This document shows, one piece after another, positions 1-10,593 of a stretch of 64,000 nt of DNA. Below the pieces are notes generated by a model that worked only from the letters and a program-made list of their open reading frames with translations, was not told the origin of the DNA and did not search any database. Numbering within the stretch: the first letter of the stretch is position 1; every line of letters begins with the position of its first letter. The position numbers were made by a program, and so were the translations under genes. This DNA is from Lantana camara. Its lineage: Eukaryota; Streptophyta; Magnoliopsida; Lamiales; Verbenaceae. The DNA lies in the NCBI GenBank assembly GCA_037501455.1, contig CM074858.1:89812501-89876500 (forward strand), given 5' to 3'.

Positions 1-115
1 TTTTTCCGTTGTTGAATTTGCACCATAATTCCTCTTTCCCACTGATCTTTCATTTGAAAGCTTCATCTTCAAAAGCAGAACGACAACAATAGCGGATAAT
101 GTTGTAGATGGTTAC

Positions 116-2958
116 GTGAGGGAGATAGATGAGATGTCCGTTGGGAGTTCTTCTCCTCATGACGATATTCCTACTGCCGTTCCAATGACGAGGGCCTCTA
201 CGGGTGATGCAATCCCAACCGCCATTCCAGTGGCAAGGGTTCCAGCAGAGGTAGGGGATGAGGAATTAAACGCCGCCGTTCAAGGTATGAACGAGCGTGA
301 TCCACAAGGGGTAGACCAGATTTTTGAAGAGATGAGCTTGGTGATGGAGATGCTGAGGCAAGGGGAGAGGGTACTCCCCCTACTGAACAGTGTCGTGAGG
401 ATCACCAAATTACGGTAGCGATTGCGGCTCCCGAGGGCGGTGCAGGGCCTTCCGAGCGTCGGGCCGAGGGCGAGCCTCCCCGGAAGCGCCAAAGGAAAGG
501 GAAGGAGTCAATGACCCGGGTGAGGCAAAACAATCCCCACCAAACAGATAGATCCCCAGATGAAATTGAGAGTATCTTGACGTTCGAAGACCTGACGGAT
601 ATGAAGGCCAAGGTTTACTAGGATGAGACGGTGTTCCCCATTCGCCTTCCTGTGGAGGGAGAGAGAGCCAACCGTCCGCCTCCGGGAATGATGACCATCT
701 AGTTAGATTCGGTCTTGGCTGGAGGCCTCAGGTTGCCCATTCCGACCGTCGTTGCCAATATCTGCAATTATCTCACACTCAGCCCCTCTCAAATCTTTCC
801 GAACGGCATAGCCCTGATAAATACTTTTGTGATGCTGATGAAGGCTACGGGCCACGAGCCCTCCATAGACAATTTCAACAGCCTGATTCAAGTAGCCCGC
901 TAGCCCCGCTCGTCCCCTACAGATGGGTTTTACTATACCCAGGCCAAGTCTGGTCTCAAAATGATCGATTCACCCTCCTCTTCATACGGCGAGCATTGGA
1001 AGGAAAAGTACTTTGTGGGAGCACCTGGGGGGATTTTTGGAGCGAATCGAGGGTGGATAATTCATGGAGAGGGACTGTTGGTTAGAAACAGATCCCAGAA
1101 TAAGCTCTTCGAGCATTGGGCAAAAAGATTGGCCCTCGTGATGAGAAATGAGAGGAAATGGATAAAGGCTGAGGAATTGATGAAGAATGAAGGGATATTA
1201 TTCCGTTATGGGCTTTCAAATCCTCCCGGCATGATAACCAACCCTCATACTCAAATCATGGCCCTCGACGGTTAGATTCTAGGAACTGACTTCCCCTAAC
1301 ACTTAGGATAGTACCACTAACGTGTTTAGATTGTAATGTCTTTATAGCCGTTATTCAGATAGTATCCTTCTGACGCTCAAATCTCTTATTTTGCAGACGT
1401 ACAAGTACTCATGGCCGGAATTGACGCCGAGAGTATTGCACAAATGATGCGCGCTCAGTGGGCGGGCGCTAATCAGCAGCAGCAACAGCAACAACAGCAT
1501 CCCCAACTCTCGAATGCTCCGAGGGGAAGGGGTGCCCGTCGAGGAGCGGGGAGAGGTGATGGAGGCCGAGGCGCTCGCCGGGGTGGCGGAAGTGATGGCC
1601 TCGGCGAGGGTCATATTGAAGACCTGACACTCCCTGGCGCTTGCGAGGTTACTCCCTAGGTTACTCCAGAGGGACCCATAGCACTGAGTTCCGGCAACTC
1701 CCGCAACCGCTCTGGGACGGCGGTCCAGATACACGATGAACTACGTGCGGAGCGCTCGAGGAAGAGGAGGAGATTGCCTGACTCCGTCCCCATCATCGGG
1801 AAGGGGAAAGAAGTGGCTGTGGGCCCTCGTGGCGAGGGTGGTGATACCTCATCTTCCAAAGATGAGGATTTCTGGAAGATCGGTTGCAGGGGGGACGCTC
1901 GGTATAAGCGCCAAAGGATGGACGGCCCGGTCCTTTTGAGGAAGAGCGCTGCTACCACCAATTTGGTTGCGGAGATCGTTGGCAAACTTCAATTTTTCGG
2001 CGATCATGATAAGTTGAACGAGTATGATGCCGCTCGAGTTGAAGATGATGCCTGCCACGCTCTTTTGACGGTGAGACTTCAAATTCCTTTGCGAAGTTCC
2101 AATCCTTTTCGTTTTTACTTCTGGTAGTAACTTTTGCCCTTGGCCTTTCAGGAAGTGATCCCGTGGCTGAAAAACTTACAGGGATGAGTGCAGGCCTACT
2201 CTGAGCACAAGGCCAAGTATAAGAGGCTGCTGCGGATTTATGATCCTGGCCAACTGCAGGCGGACTATAATAATGTCTGCGCTCAGCTAACCGCGTCTGA
2301 GCTTGAGCAGGGGAGGTTAAGGGAGTCCTTGAAGAATTCTGACGATGCTTATTTGGCCTTGGACGAGCGTCACGAAAAGCTCAAAGAGGAGGGTGACCAA
2401 CTGAGGGTTGCTAATGGGGAGCTGGGCGAGCAATTGGTCAAGAGTATGCGGCAAAACGAGGTAGTTAAGAAGAATCTTACTGTTTTTCAGGAGAAGGTAA
2501 CCTGCCTGGAGTCGAGGGTTGCCTTTGAGGTGGTGGTCAAGTTCATGCGTTCAAAGGTTTTCACCTTCGCAGCTAATCTTCATTGCTTTGACAATGCCCA
2601 CCGATTCTTCTGGAAAGCCGTGGGCCAAATGGTAAAGCTGGGAATGGCTCCAGCGAGCGCCCGTGCGTACGAGCGCCTGCGCATGGACTTGGATGAAAAT
2701 CTAGAGCCAATCGTCCGTACCGGGGATCCAACCGACAGCCTGACAGAGCCGAAGTACGATGAACTGGTGATGATGCTCCAGAGGGACTTCATGGCCACCA
2801 ACCCTGTGGAACCCGAGCCTATTCACGTAGAAGACGACGGTATCACCGTCGATGATTAAGGTGGCGAGGATCCCGGCGATGCCCAAACTTCTAACGCCAA
2901 TGTGCTGGCCCCAGTTCCCCTCTCAACTGCCCCTCCAGAGCCCGAGAGTCAACCTTAG
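116..2958 (+). pseudogene. Antisense additional ORF (putative gypsy-type transposon protein family), intron-containing, decayed
   Basis: Pieces of one protein lie in order on the plus strand, with in-frame stops and frame changes. An N-terminal piece is followed at 715-1275 by a domain like the 'putative gypsy type transposon' family (Pfam Transposase_28): a segment with LSPSQIFPNG, then FYYTQAKSG and WKEKYFVG. Two introns seem present: donor at 1271 (cgacg/gttag) with acceptor ending 1396 (ttgcag), and donor at 2071 (gacg/gtgag) with acceptor ending 2151 (tttcag). Exon 2 starts with a methionine region, then a poly-Gln tract and Arg/Gly-rich repeats (1411-1655). Exon 3 (2152-2958) is predicted coiled coil with Glu/Lys-rich heptads and an acidic end. 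Stops inside the family-like frame include a TGA at 2185-2187 and a TAA at 2857-2859, so it is not translatable as it stands. Function is unknown for the family. Confidence 0.6.
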
Positions 2959-3948
2959 TGAAGCCCCTCTATCTGCTGCTTCCAAATTCTGCCTGTTTAC
3001 TTCCTTTCTTGTTAAAAATATTTAATTTCTGTATTTGATCATCGTACTTTTGGTAGTGTGCTTGAACTTGCTATATATTTTACTTATGATGATGTTTCCG
3101 TTAATGAAGCTTGATTTCTTTCAATATTGAATGTGGGGCTCCGTTTTCTCTTTTTGTTTGATGCTTGCATGCTTGTGATGAGAATGTATGGGCGCGTGAG
3201 TGTTTCTGATGAGGGTACCCTGGCCGTATTCCGCATCTAAACTCAAAATTTGGACTTAGGAGTGTGTGAATACTTGTGAGAGGAATATAGGGGAACGAGG
3301 GCATTCCTTTGAAGGTACCCTGGCCATGTTCATAATGAGGCTCGAACTTGAACTTAGAAATCCACTAAGGATTTAGCTAAGTATTGGCCTTAAACGTGTG
3401 ATGCACATTTCGAATTTGAGCGGTCCAGTAGCTTGAGTGAACTTAGAAATTAACTGTAGGATTTGCTAAGTATGGGATTAAAGCGAGCGTGGTTGTAATA
3501 TTAGCTTTGTACTTAGGTATCCGTAAGAGGATTAGCCCAGCATTAGCTATTTAGGAGCGTACTTATACCTAAGAGGAAGAGGGTCATTGGGGGTTTACGA
3601 GAGCGAACTGGGGTGATCGGCACCCAATTGGTGTAAATTAAGCATTTAGCAACCCACCTTTTCGACATGCTCATTCTTAGGATTTACGTGCTTTCGAATG
3701 TCAAACTATTCGGTGCGGAGGGTTCTCGACACATAGATAGCATTGATTTGGAGACATATTGAGTGGTCATCAAGCCGTTCGATGCAATTGAATACTCAAG
3801 TCATAAATTAAGGAAAAAGCAAGTAAATGACAAATAATAATTGGTAAAATGCTTACTTTTATGCTTGCAATTAATAATAACAACTGCCATGCTTTCTGTC
3901 AAAAGAAAGTACAAAGTGCCACGAGCGGGCAATTACAAAGGTTGACAT
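2959..3948. repeat. Noncoding zone between additional ORF and pol, with degenerate repeats
   Basis: No coding potential seen. A motif built on 'gaacttagaaat...ggattt.gctaagtat' occurs near 3350-3389 and 3438-3477, with a weaker copy near 3507-3548. A second motif, gtaccctggcc, occurs near 3216 and 3316. Tat-type elements are known to carry variable tandem repeats here. Confidence 0.45.
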
Positions 3949-4178
3949 TTACACGTAGAACCGTCTAAGGTTACATGTATTCCACGGTCTAGGGAGACGC
4001 TCGCCTTGCAAAGTCTCTAGTAGGTAGGTATTGTTCGCGCGTACCTGAATGACTTTGAAGGGGCCTTCCCAATTAGGGTCCAACTTTCCTACATGTTTGG
4101 AGACTTCAGCTTTTTTGAGGACCAAGTCCCCTAGCTGGAAGGTCCTTTCTTTGACGCGTTTGTTATACGGTGGGCTAC
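3949..4178 (-). pseudogene. C-terminal fragment of Ty3/Gypsy integrase (Tat-type pol)
   Basis: The minus strand is open for 75 codons and ends in a TAA at 3951-3949. It contains the typical post-catalytic integrase end: a LGDLVLKK motif, then GKLDPNWEGPFKV, then a TYLLETLQG segment and a final NLRRFYV. Wording of this kind (LDPNWEGPF) is found in Tat/Athila-side Ty3/Gypsy polyproteins and differs from the chromodomain element next door. The fragment is cut at 4178, exactly where the next element's LTR begins (tgtaacag), so the insertion broke this pol. The rest of the integrase, RNase H, RT and protease are not found on the far side of the insertion. Confidence 0.8.
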
Positions 4179-7100
4179 TGTAACAGCCCAGATTTTTGAG
4201 ATCAGGATAGCACGGGTAAGTAAAGGGTTAAGAGGAAAGCGTTTACAGCCTTAGTCCATTACACATCCCATTTTATGTGAATTATGTGCATTTATGTTCT
4301 GATTTATGATTTGTGCCTTTTTTAGAGAATCACATCACTATTCATCCATCGAACCCTAAACCTTTACCTAAACCTTGAAAAACCTTAGAAAGCTGATTTC
4401 TATATTTTCCAAACTCATATCATAGCTTTCATTGTTCCAAAATACATTTTTAAAATTGTTTGTTGAAAATTCCATTTAGGTCCCTAGATACTATTCATCT
4501 TTAATTGTAGGAATTTTCGAAACACTTTTACCTATTCAATATTGGGCTCGAAAGAATCCTTGCAAAATTTTATGAATTTTGGTATGATTTCCAAACCCTA
4601 ATTCTTAACGTAGCTTCCGTAGAAATCAAAACCGGCCGAAAAACCCTAATTTTGCCCTAAATTAGAAATTTCTGAATTCCAACGTTTTTCCTATACAATA
4701 TTATAACCATTACGATCCTTGGATTATTTTATGAATTTTAGGACATTTTCCAAACTCTAGTACAAACCCTAACTCGTTTTATAAATTTTTCTTTATTTTT
4801 CCCAAAGTACTATTTCTACCGTAAAAACTAATTTTCAAACCGTCCAACATTTGGTATACAATATTACAGTCAAAATGATCCTTGAATTATTTCAAGAATC
4901 ATGAACACTTTCTCAGGAATCAATTCACATTCTAGCTTCGTTTATGAATTTTATCGTATTTTTCAAAATTCCTGAACGACTACTACTTTAAATGTAGACG
5001 TTCAAACGTTAAGTATTTATACCCATTAGAAAGCTCTTTCGATTCTCTTTCTTTTGCAATTTCTCTCATTTCAAACTAAACCCTAGATGTTCTTCTACGA
5101 ATTTATTACCATCTTCATCCTATTTTAGAATTATTTTTATTTGGTCATGATTACTAAAATAATTAATTATTTCTTAAACTTACACCTAAGTATACACTTA
5201 ACCCCCCTAATAAATGAACCTAGCTTATTCACTACATGATTCATCTAATTAATTGCAACATAAGCCCCTAAATACCAACTATAAATACCCTTAGAAGCAT
5301 AACATAAAATTCACACAAAATCATCACATTTGCTCCTCAAACTCACGGCACAACCACAATCTCTCTCTAAGGTGCAATTTTCTTTTATTATTTCATGCTT
5401 TATATTATGCTTTTAATATTATAATATTAGTAGCATGCTTAGGAATAATAAAATTATGCTTTAGGAATTTATTTTTATAATATATATGCATAATTGGGAA
5501 CTTTATGTGTAATGTGCCTACATTATGAAATTTTATTTAATTAAATGCATGAAATGTGATATGATATAATATGAATGTATATTTAAATAATTATGTTCTT
5601 GTTTAATTAAATTTATGATTAGAATAATTTATTTAGATTTAATTTTATGATTAAAGTGCTACATTTGAATTTAATCATGTGTTATGGACTTAGAACTTGT
5701 TGAATATGATCATGAACTAGTATGAACATCTTCATAAGCTCAAGAACACATTCATAATGTTCTTGAACAAATTCATGTGCACGTGTGATAGTGTGTGTGT
5801 GTGTGTGATCGATTTTATGTTATTAAGTGTTTAATTCACAAGAAATTGAATAGTAAATGTTTTCAATAGTAATTTTGACTTTTTGGTCAACATTTAATTA
5901 ATTAATTTCAAAATTAATTTAATTTTAATTATAAAATATGATTTTGGAATTTTATATAATTATTTTTCCAAATTAATTCAAAAGTTAATAAAATTATAAA
6001 ATAATTTCAAAATCAACTTACATTGTTGAGTTAAATTCCAAATTTAATTCCTAATACTCTATTTAAGGTTATGACATGATTAATAAATATTTAAGTGATT
6101 AAAGAATTTATGAAACCTAATAAATTAATTATTTTCCCTTAAACAAATGAAATTAAATTTTTCCGGGAAAATAATTTCTAAATGATTTGAGAATTCTCTA
6201 ATATGTTATATTTCTTAAACCTTATGTGATTATGTGATTAGAATCATAAGAACCTAGTTCTAAGTCAATAGTAATTACTTTCAGGCGACAATTGCTCTGA
6301 ACAGTGGGATCCGTTCCAACCTATTTGAATTTCTGTACTAGGTGAGGGTTAAAACATTTTCAACTGGAATCATGTCTATACCTATATCTAATTACAAAAT
6401 GATTTCCAAACCTACCTATTATTTGATTTTCTACCTATACATATTAATATTATACATATTCCTCTTTATGAGGAAAATATCAATAAGTCGGAATCAGGAT
6501 CTTATCCGGACATTATATATTTCAGTCCTATTAATACTAAGAACTGATTCCCGACTAAGCAAGTCAATCATTATTATTTATCAAAATGGGCCCGGCGTGC
6601 AGCTGTGTCGAGCAATACTCGGAAGGTATCGGGCCGAGGGTATTGTTGGTGCCACAGACCGCCACCAACTCTTGGTCGTGGTTTAGCTGGAGGTTAGTTA
6701 CTCCACGCCAAGAGACTTACAAGGGAGAATAACCTCCCTGGGAGAGATAGCTTCCTCCCACATATATACATATCGTCGGTAGGGTTTGCTCCCCTACTGA
6801 CGCTACGGTGTTGCGGAGTTATTATCATATTTAGTTTTATTAAAGTACTGGTGCCTTGATCAGCCCCGTACTATTTTACAAATATTTTAAGGAGATTGGA
6901 GGGAGACGCCTTACTTGCAGGCGGTACAAATCTTTTATTAAACGGTTCATCATTTATAAATAAACTCCAAATACCCCTATCCCGGTTTCTAATTTATGAA
7001 CCGTATCATATTTGCTATATCCTATTGCTATCATTTTATATATATATATATATATATCTATATATATAACCATATATATATCTAAATCTAATCTTCCTTC

Positions 7101-7500
7101 ACTTAGTCACTTTGACTAATTCCTCGCCTGTTTTAAAAACATGATTTCAGGGAGGACAACGACACCTAGAGGTATCTTGAAGCTATAGGTGTCATATTTA
7201 TTAGATCAGGCTTAGATTAAAGAGCATTTAATCCTGATCATGTATATTGCTAATAAATTGCTCTCACATTAACTCCGTACACTACACTATTATATTACCC
7301 CCTTACAATATCATGCACTATTTTGTGTGTTATCATGTTGCTTGTTGCAAATTTTAAATTCTTCCATTTCCGCTGCATTTTACCCTACGCTCTACTTAAG
7401 TACTGTCTATACCGTTCGCCGTAGTATTTCTCGAGTGCTAGGTCTCACATTCGCTCGAGGGTAGTACGCTGCGGGAGTTGTAGTGTTAGGGGGCGCTACA
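4179..7500 (+). repeat. 5' LTR of the Tekay-type element
   Basis: Starts tgtaacagcccag and ends gggcgctaca, directly followed by the primer-binding site. A TATA box lies at 5279-5287. Downstream are a donor-like site near 5372 (ctctaag/gtgcaa) and an acceptor-like site near 6284 (ctttcag/gcgac), so a spliced leader is possible. Contains a GT microsatellite near 5790-5807 and a TA repeat near 7038-7075. The last 1.1 kb (6403-7500) is not matched by the element's own 3' LTR. Confidence 0.85.
5279..5287 (+). promoter_or_regulatory. TATA box of the Tekay-type 5' LTR
   Basis: ctataaata followed by ccc, in an AT-rich stretch, about 90 bases before a pyrimidine-rich leader and the donor-like site. 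The same box is present in the 3' LTR at 14,392-14,400. Inferred from sequence only. Confidence 0.55.
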
Positions 7501-7508
7501 GCTTAAGG

Positions 7509-7520
7509 TGGTATCAGAGC
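7509..7520 (+). other. Primer-binding site, initiator Met-tRNA
   Basis: tggtatcagagc, complementary to the 3' end of plant initiator Met-tRNA, eight bases after the LTR end. This fixes the 5' LTR boundary and the element's orientation. Confidence 0.9.
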
Positions 7521-7621
7521 ATCAGGTTTGGTTAAGAAGAGACTTAACCTATAAATGCTGGGAGAATGCTCATTTTATACTTGAACTTTAGAATTCACTT
7601 TAAGTGTTTCTTTATATAGCA

Positions 7622-8290
7622 ATGGAGAATCAGGAACCCGGGAACCCACATCATACCTGGCTTGAGGAGTACGAGGCCCCACACACTATAGCGGTATCTC
7701 GTTGTAAGAGTCCTATACGTTATTACATTTGGCAGAGGGTGAGACATGTAGTTCGGGGAGGTAGAGCAGGTAGAGTTGGGCATGCTTATCCGAACCGTTT
7801 AGTGCATATACTTGAGTCAGAGCGAGATGCATATTATATGGAGGCTCAGATGGCTCGCGAGTATCAGCTGGAGTCTACTAGGCATCTTGATTTAGCCTTA
7901 CAGAATGCTGTGAGTAGGAATTTTGCTCAGCAGCAGACTTCTACCTTGGAGCAGGAGAACGCCGATCTGGTGGCACAGGTGGCGACTCTACAGCAGGACT
8001 TAGCCTCTATGACTCTTTCTAGGAATGCCTCTCGGACTTTATATCAGCGTTATCGTTCTTGTATTCGGAGCCGCCTGGCCGGTGCCTATCATCTGTCTGG
8101 TGTACAGGCTGTTGAGGAGATGGTGGATCAGGGGGAGGATGCAGCAGCTGAGCCTGAGGAGGAGGAGCCCGGAGGTGATGCAGAGATTGAGCAGGGATCT
8201 GAGGATGAGCAGGGTTCAGAGGAGGAGCAGCAGGGTGATGGTTGGAGTCCTATTCGAGGTGAGGTTGTAGACAGTGACCAGCATGATTAG
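7622..8290 (+). CDS. Extra ORF between primer site and gag: coiled-coil protein with acidic tail, unknown function
   Basis: An uninterrupted 222-codon ORF starts at the ATG of MENQEPGN, 102 bases after the primer-binding site, and ends 548 bases before the gag ATG. The N-terminal third is basic with aromatic residues (YYIWQRVRHVVRGGR). The middle has heptad-like repeats rich in Leu, Glu and Gln (residues about 75-145), suggesting a coiled coil. The last 50 residues are strongly acidic (EPEEEEPGG, EDEQGSEEEQQ). I do not recognise a family. It has no stop or frameshift although gag-pol downstream has three, which suggests either chance or recent use. Extra ORFs are known in some plant Ty3/Gypsy lineages but are not part of the standard Tekay gene set. 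A start nine codons further upstream lacks an ATG except at 7604, so 7622 is preferred. Confidence 0.6.
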   Translation: MENQEPGNPHHTWLEEYEAPHTIAVSRCKSPIRYYIWQRVRHVVRGGRAGRVGHAYPNRLVHILESERDAYYMEAQMAREYQLESTRHLDLALQNAVSRNFAQQQTSTLEQENADLVAQVATLQQDLASMTLSRNASRTLYQRYRSCIRSRLAGAYHLSGVQAVEEMVDQGEDAAAEPEEEEPGGDAEIEQGSEDEQGSEEEQQGDGWSPIRGEVVDSDQHD

Positions 8291-8838
8291 GCAGAGATTA
8301 TTCTGGAGCTTGGTATATATATAGGAGTAGTATCAGTGGGAGGTTGTACAGATCAGTCAGTAGAGGACCTTCCCCTTTTGACGTAGCAGCTGACGCAGCT
8401 AGCCTGACGGAGATGAGTGAGTTGAGAGCTTTGTAGGGTGTAACTTGACGTAGATCAGATCCACCCCATTTTGCTTTTTGTAGTTGTAGCTATAGCTCTC
8501 AAACTTGATGCATATATATAACCCACTTTTGCAGTTACATTCTTGTTCCATATTTACTGTTTTCATACTTATTGCATTACGAGTTAGAATTGCTTCAAGA
8601 TACCAGCAGGACCGTGAGTGAGTATTTTATTTTCCTGCACCTTTACTTGTTATGTTTGTGCTTTACTTTTGCACTCTTTTAATTGTTGTTCTATTTAATT
8701 TTGTGCTTTACTTTACCAAATCTGTGTGATATGATATCTACTGCTTGATATTGTCTGAAACATGTATTTATGTGATTATATGCAACACATTCATAACCAT
8801 CATGCATTATATTCTTTATAAAGCAACTGCAAATCAAT
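8291..8838 (+). other. Noncoding spacer between extra ORF and gag
   Basis: 548 bases, T-rich, no ORF. Contains a short purine/pyrimidine mixed stretch and the gag ATG context (caatATGtct). Nothing else recognised. Confidence 0.5.
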
Positions 8839-9133
8839 ATGTCTCCTCGAAGAGCTACCCAAGACAACACCCCCCCTCAAGAAGGTGCATCCTCGGCAGG
8901 AGGAAACTCTGAATTAGTAGATGCTTTGAAAGAGATAGTGCAAACTTGTGCTAATGGAACAAAGGGGAATAATGAAAAGACTCTGGAGAAATTTCTACGA
9001 ATGAACCCGCCAAAGTTCTTTGGAGAACCTAGTGATGTAAAAGCTGAAAATTGGATAGCTAGTATCGAAAAGATCTTTGAGGCTATGGGTATTTCTCCTG
9101 GAGAACCTGAAAGAATCCAGTTTGCAGTTTTTT
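8839..9133 (+). pseudogene. Gag N-terminal part (Tekay-type), up to the first frameshift
   Basis: Starts at ATG 8839 (MSPRRATQDN). A low-complexity N-terminus leads into the retrotransposon gag domain (FLRMNPPKFFGEPSD, then AENWIASIEKIF). The frame breaks in a run of six T at 9128-9133; removing one T would rejoin it to the next segment, where the gag domain continues with WWNY and a FVKVFQNKYIP motif. Gag forms the particle that packages element RNA. The break could be a mutation or an assembly error in a homopolymer. Confidence 0.8.
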
Positions 9134-10593
9134 ATGTTAGAAGGAGCAGCATTAAGTTGGTGGAATTATATCAAGCGTGTTTGGGCAGAAGATCAAGTTA
9201 ATTATAGGTGGGTAGACTTTGTCAAAGTGTTTCAAAACAAATACATCCCTCAGACAGTTAGGGATGCTCGAGAGGCAGAATTCATGGAATTAGTACAAGG
9301 CAATATGTCGGTAGCTGAGTACGAAGCTAAGTTCATCCGATTGATCCAATATGCCCCACACATCCTCCATGATGAACGTCGAAAAACTCAGCGATTCATT
9401 AAAGGACTTAAGTCGGATCTTAGGTGGGCTTTGGCTCCATTCGAGTTGGAAATCTATACTAAGGCTGTGGAAACGGCTATGAAAACAGAGGCTACACAAA
9501 AAGAGGTTCGTATAGCTAATAGCCGTCCTGGATCCTTCTACAAGCCAACTCAGGGATCTAAACGACCTGCTGGACCAGCAAAGCCAAATCCAGGAAAGAA
9601 ACCGATGCAATCATGGACTCGTCCTCAACAGACATTCCCAAAACCTCAAGAAGAGATTGTCTGTGAATATTCTCAGAAGCGTGGACATACTGAGAAGGAT
9701 TGTCGTAAGAAAGCTGGAGTCTGTACATGGTGTGGAAGCCCTAAACATCAGTACCCAGAATGCCCAAAGGGACCAAAACAATGGAATAAAGGAAAGGTTC
9801 CAGCTAAGACTCCTGGAAGACCAGTAGTTAAGGGACGTGCTTATGCTATAGAGGGTAGTGAGGATCCCGATCCTACCAAGGTTGTTGATGGTACGGTACA
9901 CATTCTAAACACGCCAGTTATTGCTTTATATGACCCTGGCGCCACGCATTCATTTATTGCATCTGAATTATGTGTGCATTTCAATTTTCCACTTGAATCA
10001 TTGTCTTATATGCTCGAAATAAGTTCTCCTTTGGGAGCTTGTTTTACTACGGATAGAGGATATAAACGCTGTCCTATAAGGATTGGTACCCAATACTACC
10101 CGATAGATCTTATAGAATTACCGATGTCAAGATATGGAATTATTCTGGGAATAGATTGGCTTAGTAAGTACCGTGCTAAGTTGGATTGCTTCAAGAAAGA
10201 AGTCACCTTAGGTAAAGGTGATAGCTCTGGGTTGAAAGGAAAATATGAGTCGATGCCATTGGTTACAGCTGCCGAAGCTAAGAAGTTAGTGAGTAATGGA
10301 GCTACTGGATTCATTGCCTATTTGTTAAATAGGCCTAAAGATCAGCTGAAAATTGAGGAAGTAGAGGTGGTAAAAGAATTCACTGACGTTTTCCCTGAGC
10401 ATCTGAATTCATTACCTCCTGACAGGGAACTAGAATTTGTAATTGATTTAGTCCCTGGAGCTGAGCCATTCTCTAAAACACCTTATCGAATGGCTCCAGC
10501 CGAGCTCCAAGAGTTGAGAAAACAACTTGACGAGTTGTTAGCTTCAGGATACATCCGTCCTAGCACATCCCCATGGGGAGCGCCCGAGCGCCC
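9134..10593 (+). pseudogene. Gag C-terminus, protease and start of RT (Tekay-type), between frameshifts 1 and 2
   Basis: Continues the gag domain, then two CCHC-type knuckles. The first is CEYSQKRGHTEKDC (nt 9662-9703), with Ser in place of the second Cys. The second, CTWCGSPKHQYPEC (9722-9763), is complete. The aspartic protease follows, but its catalytic triplet reads D-P-G (9932-9940, ALYDPGATHSF) where the family has D-S-G or D-T-G. A second protease motif, IILGIDWL, is intact. The segment ends with the RT entry motif (YRMAPAEL...[14 protein letters not shown]). The frame is lost at an 8-bp tandem duplication (gagcgccc at 10,578-10,585 and 10,586-10,593). The protease and knuckle changes would be expected to weaken the proteins even without the frameshifts. 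Confidence 0.85.

Larger units (their letters stand above)
1..4178 (-). mobile_element. 3' part of a decayed Tat-type Ty3/Gypsy retrotransposon
   Basis: Read on the minus strand, this segment holds the last 75 codons of integrase (4178 to 3949), a repeat-bearing noncoding zone (3948 to 2959) and an ORF running the opposite way (116-2958, plus strand). Pol followed by an antisense additional ORF before the 3' LTR is the layout described for the Tat lineage (Grande, Retand and relatives). The 3' LTR would lie left of base 1. The right end is cut at 4178 by the Tekay-type insertion. Gag and 5' LTR pieces that may belong to the same copy reappear from 23,766. The orientation logic is seen directly; the lineage is inferred from layout, and membership of one copy is not proven because most of pol is missing. 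Confidence 0.6.

Noticed and set aside
6342..6686. 114-codon ORF in the 5' LTR
   Set aside because: No similarity to anything recognised, AT-biased content, and not kept in the 3' LTR.
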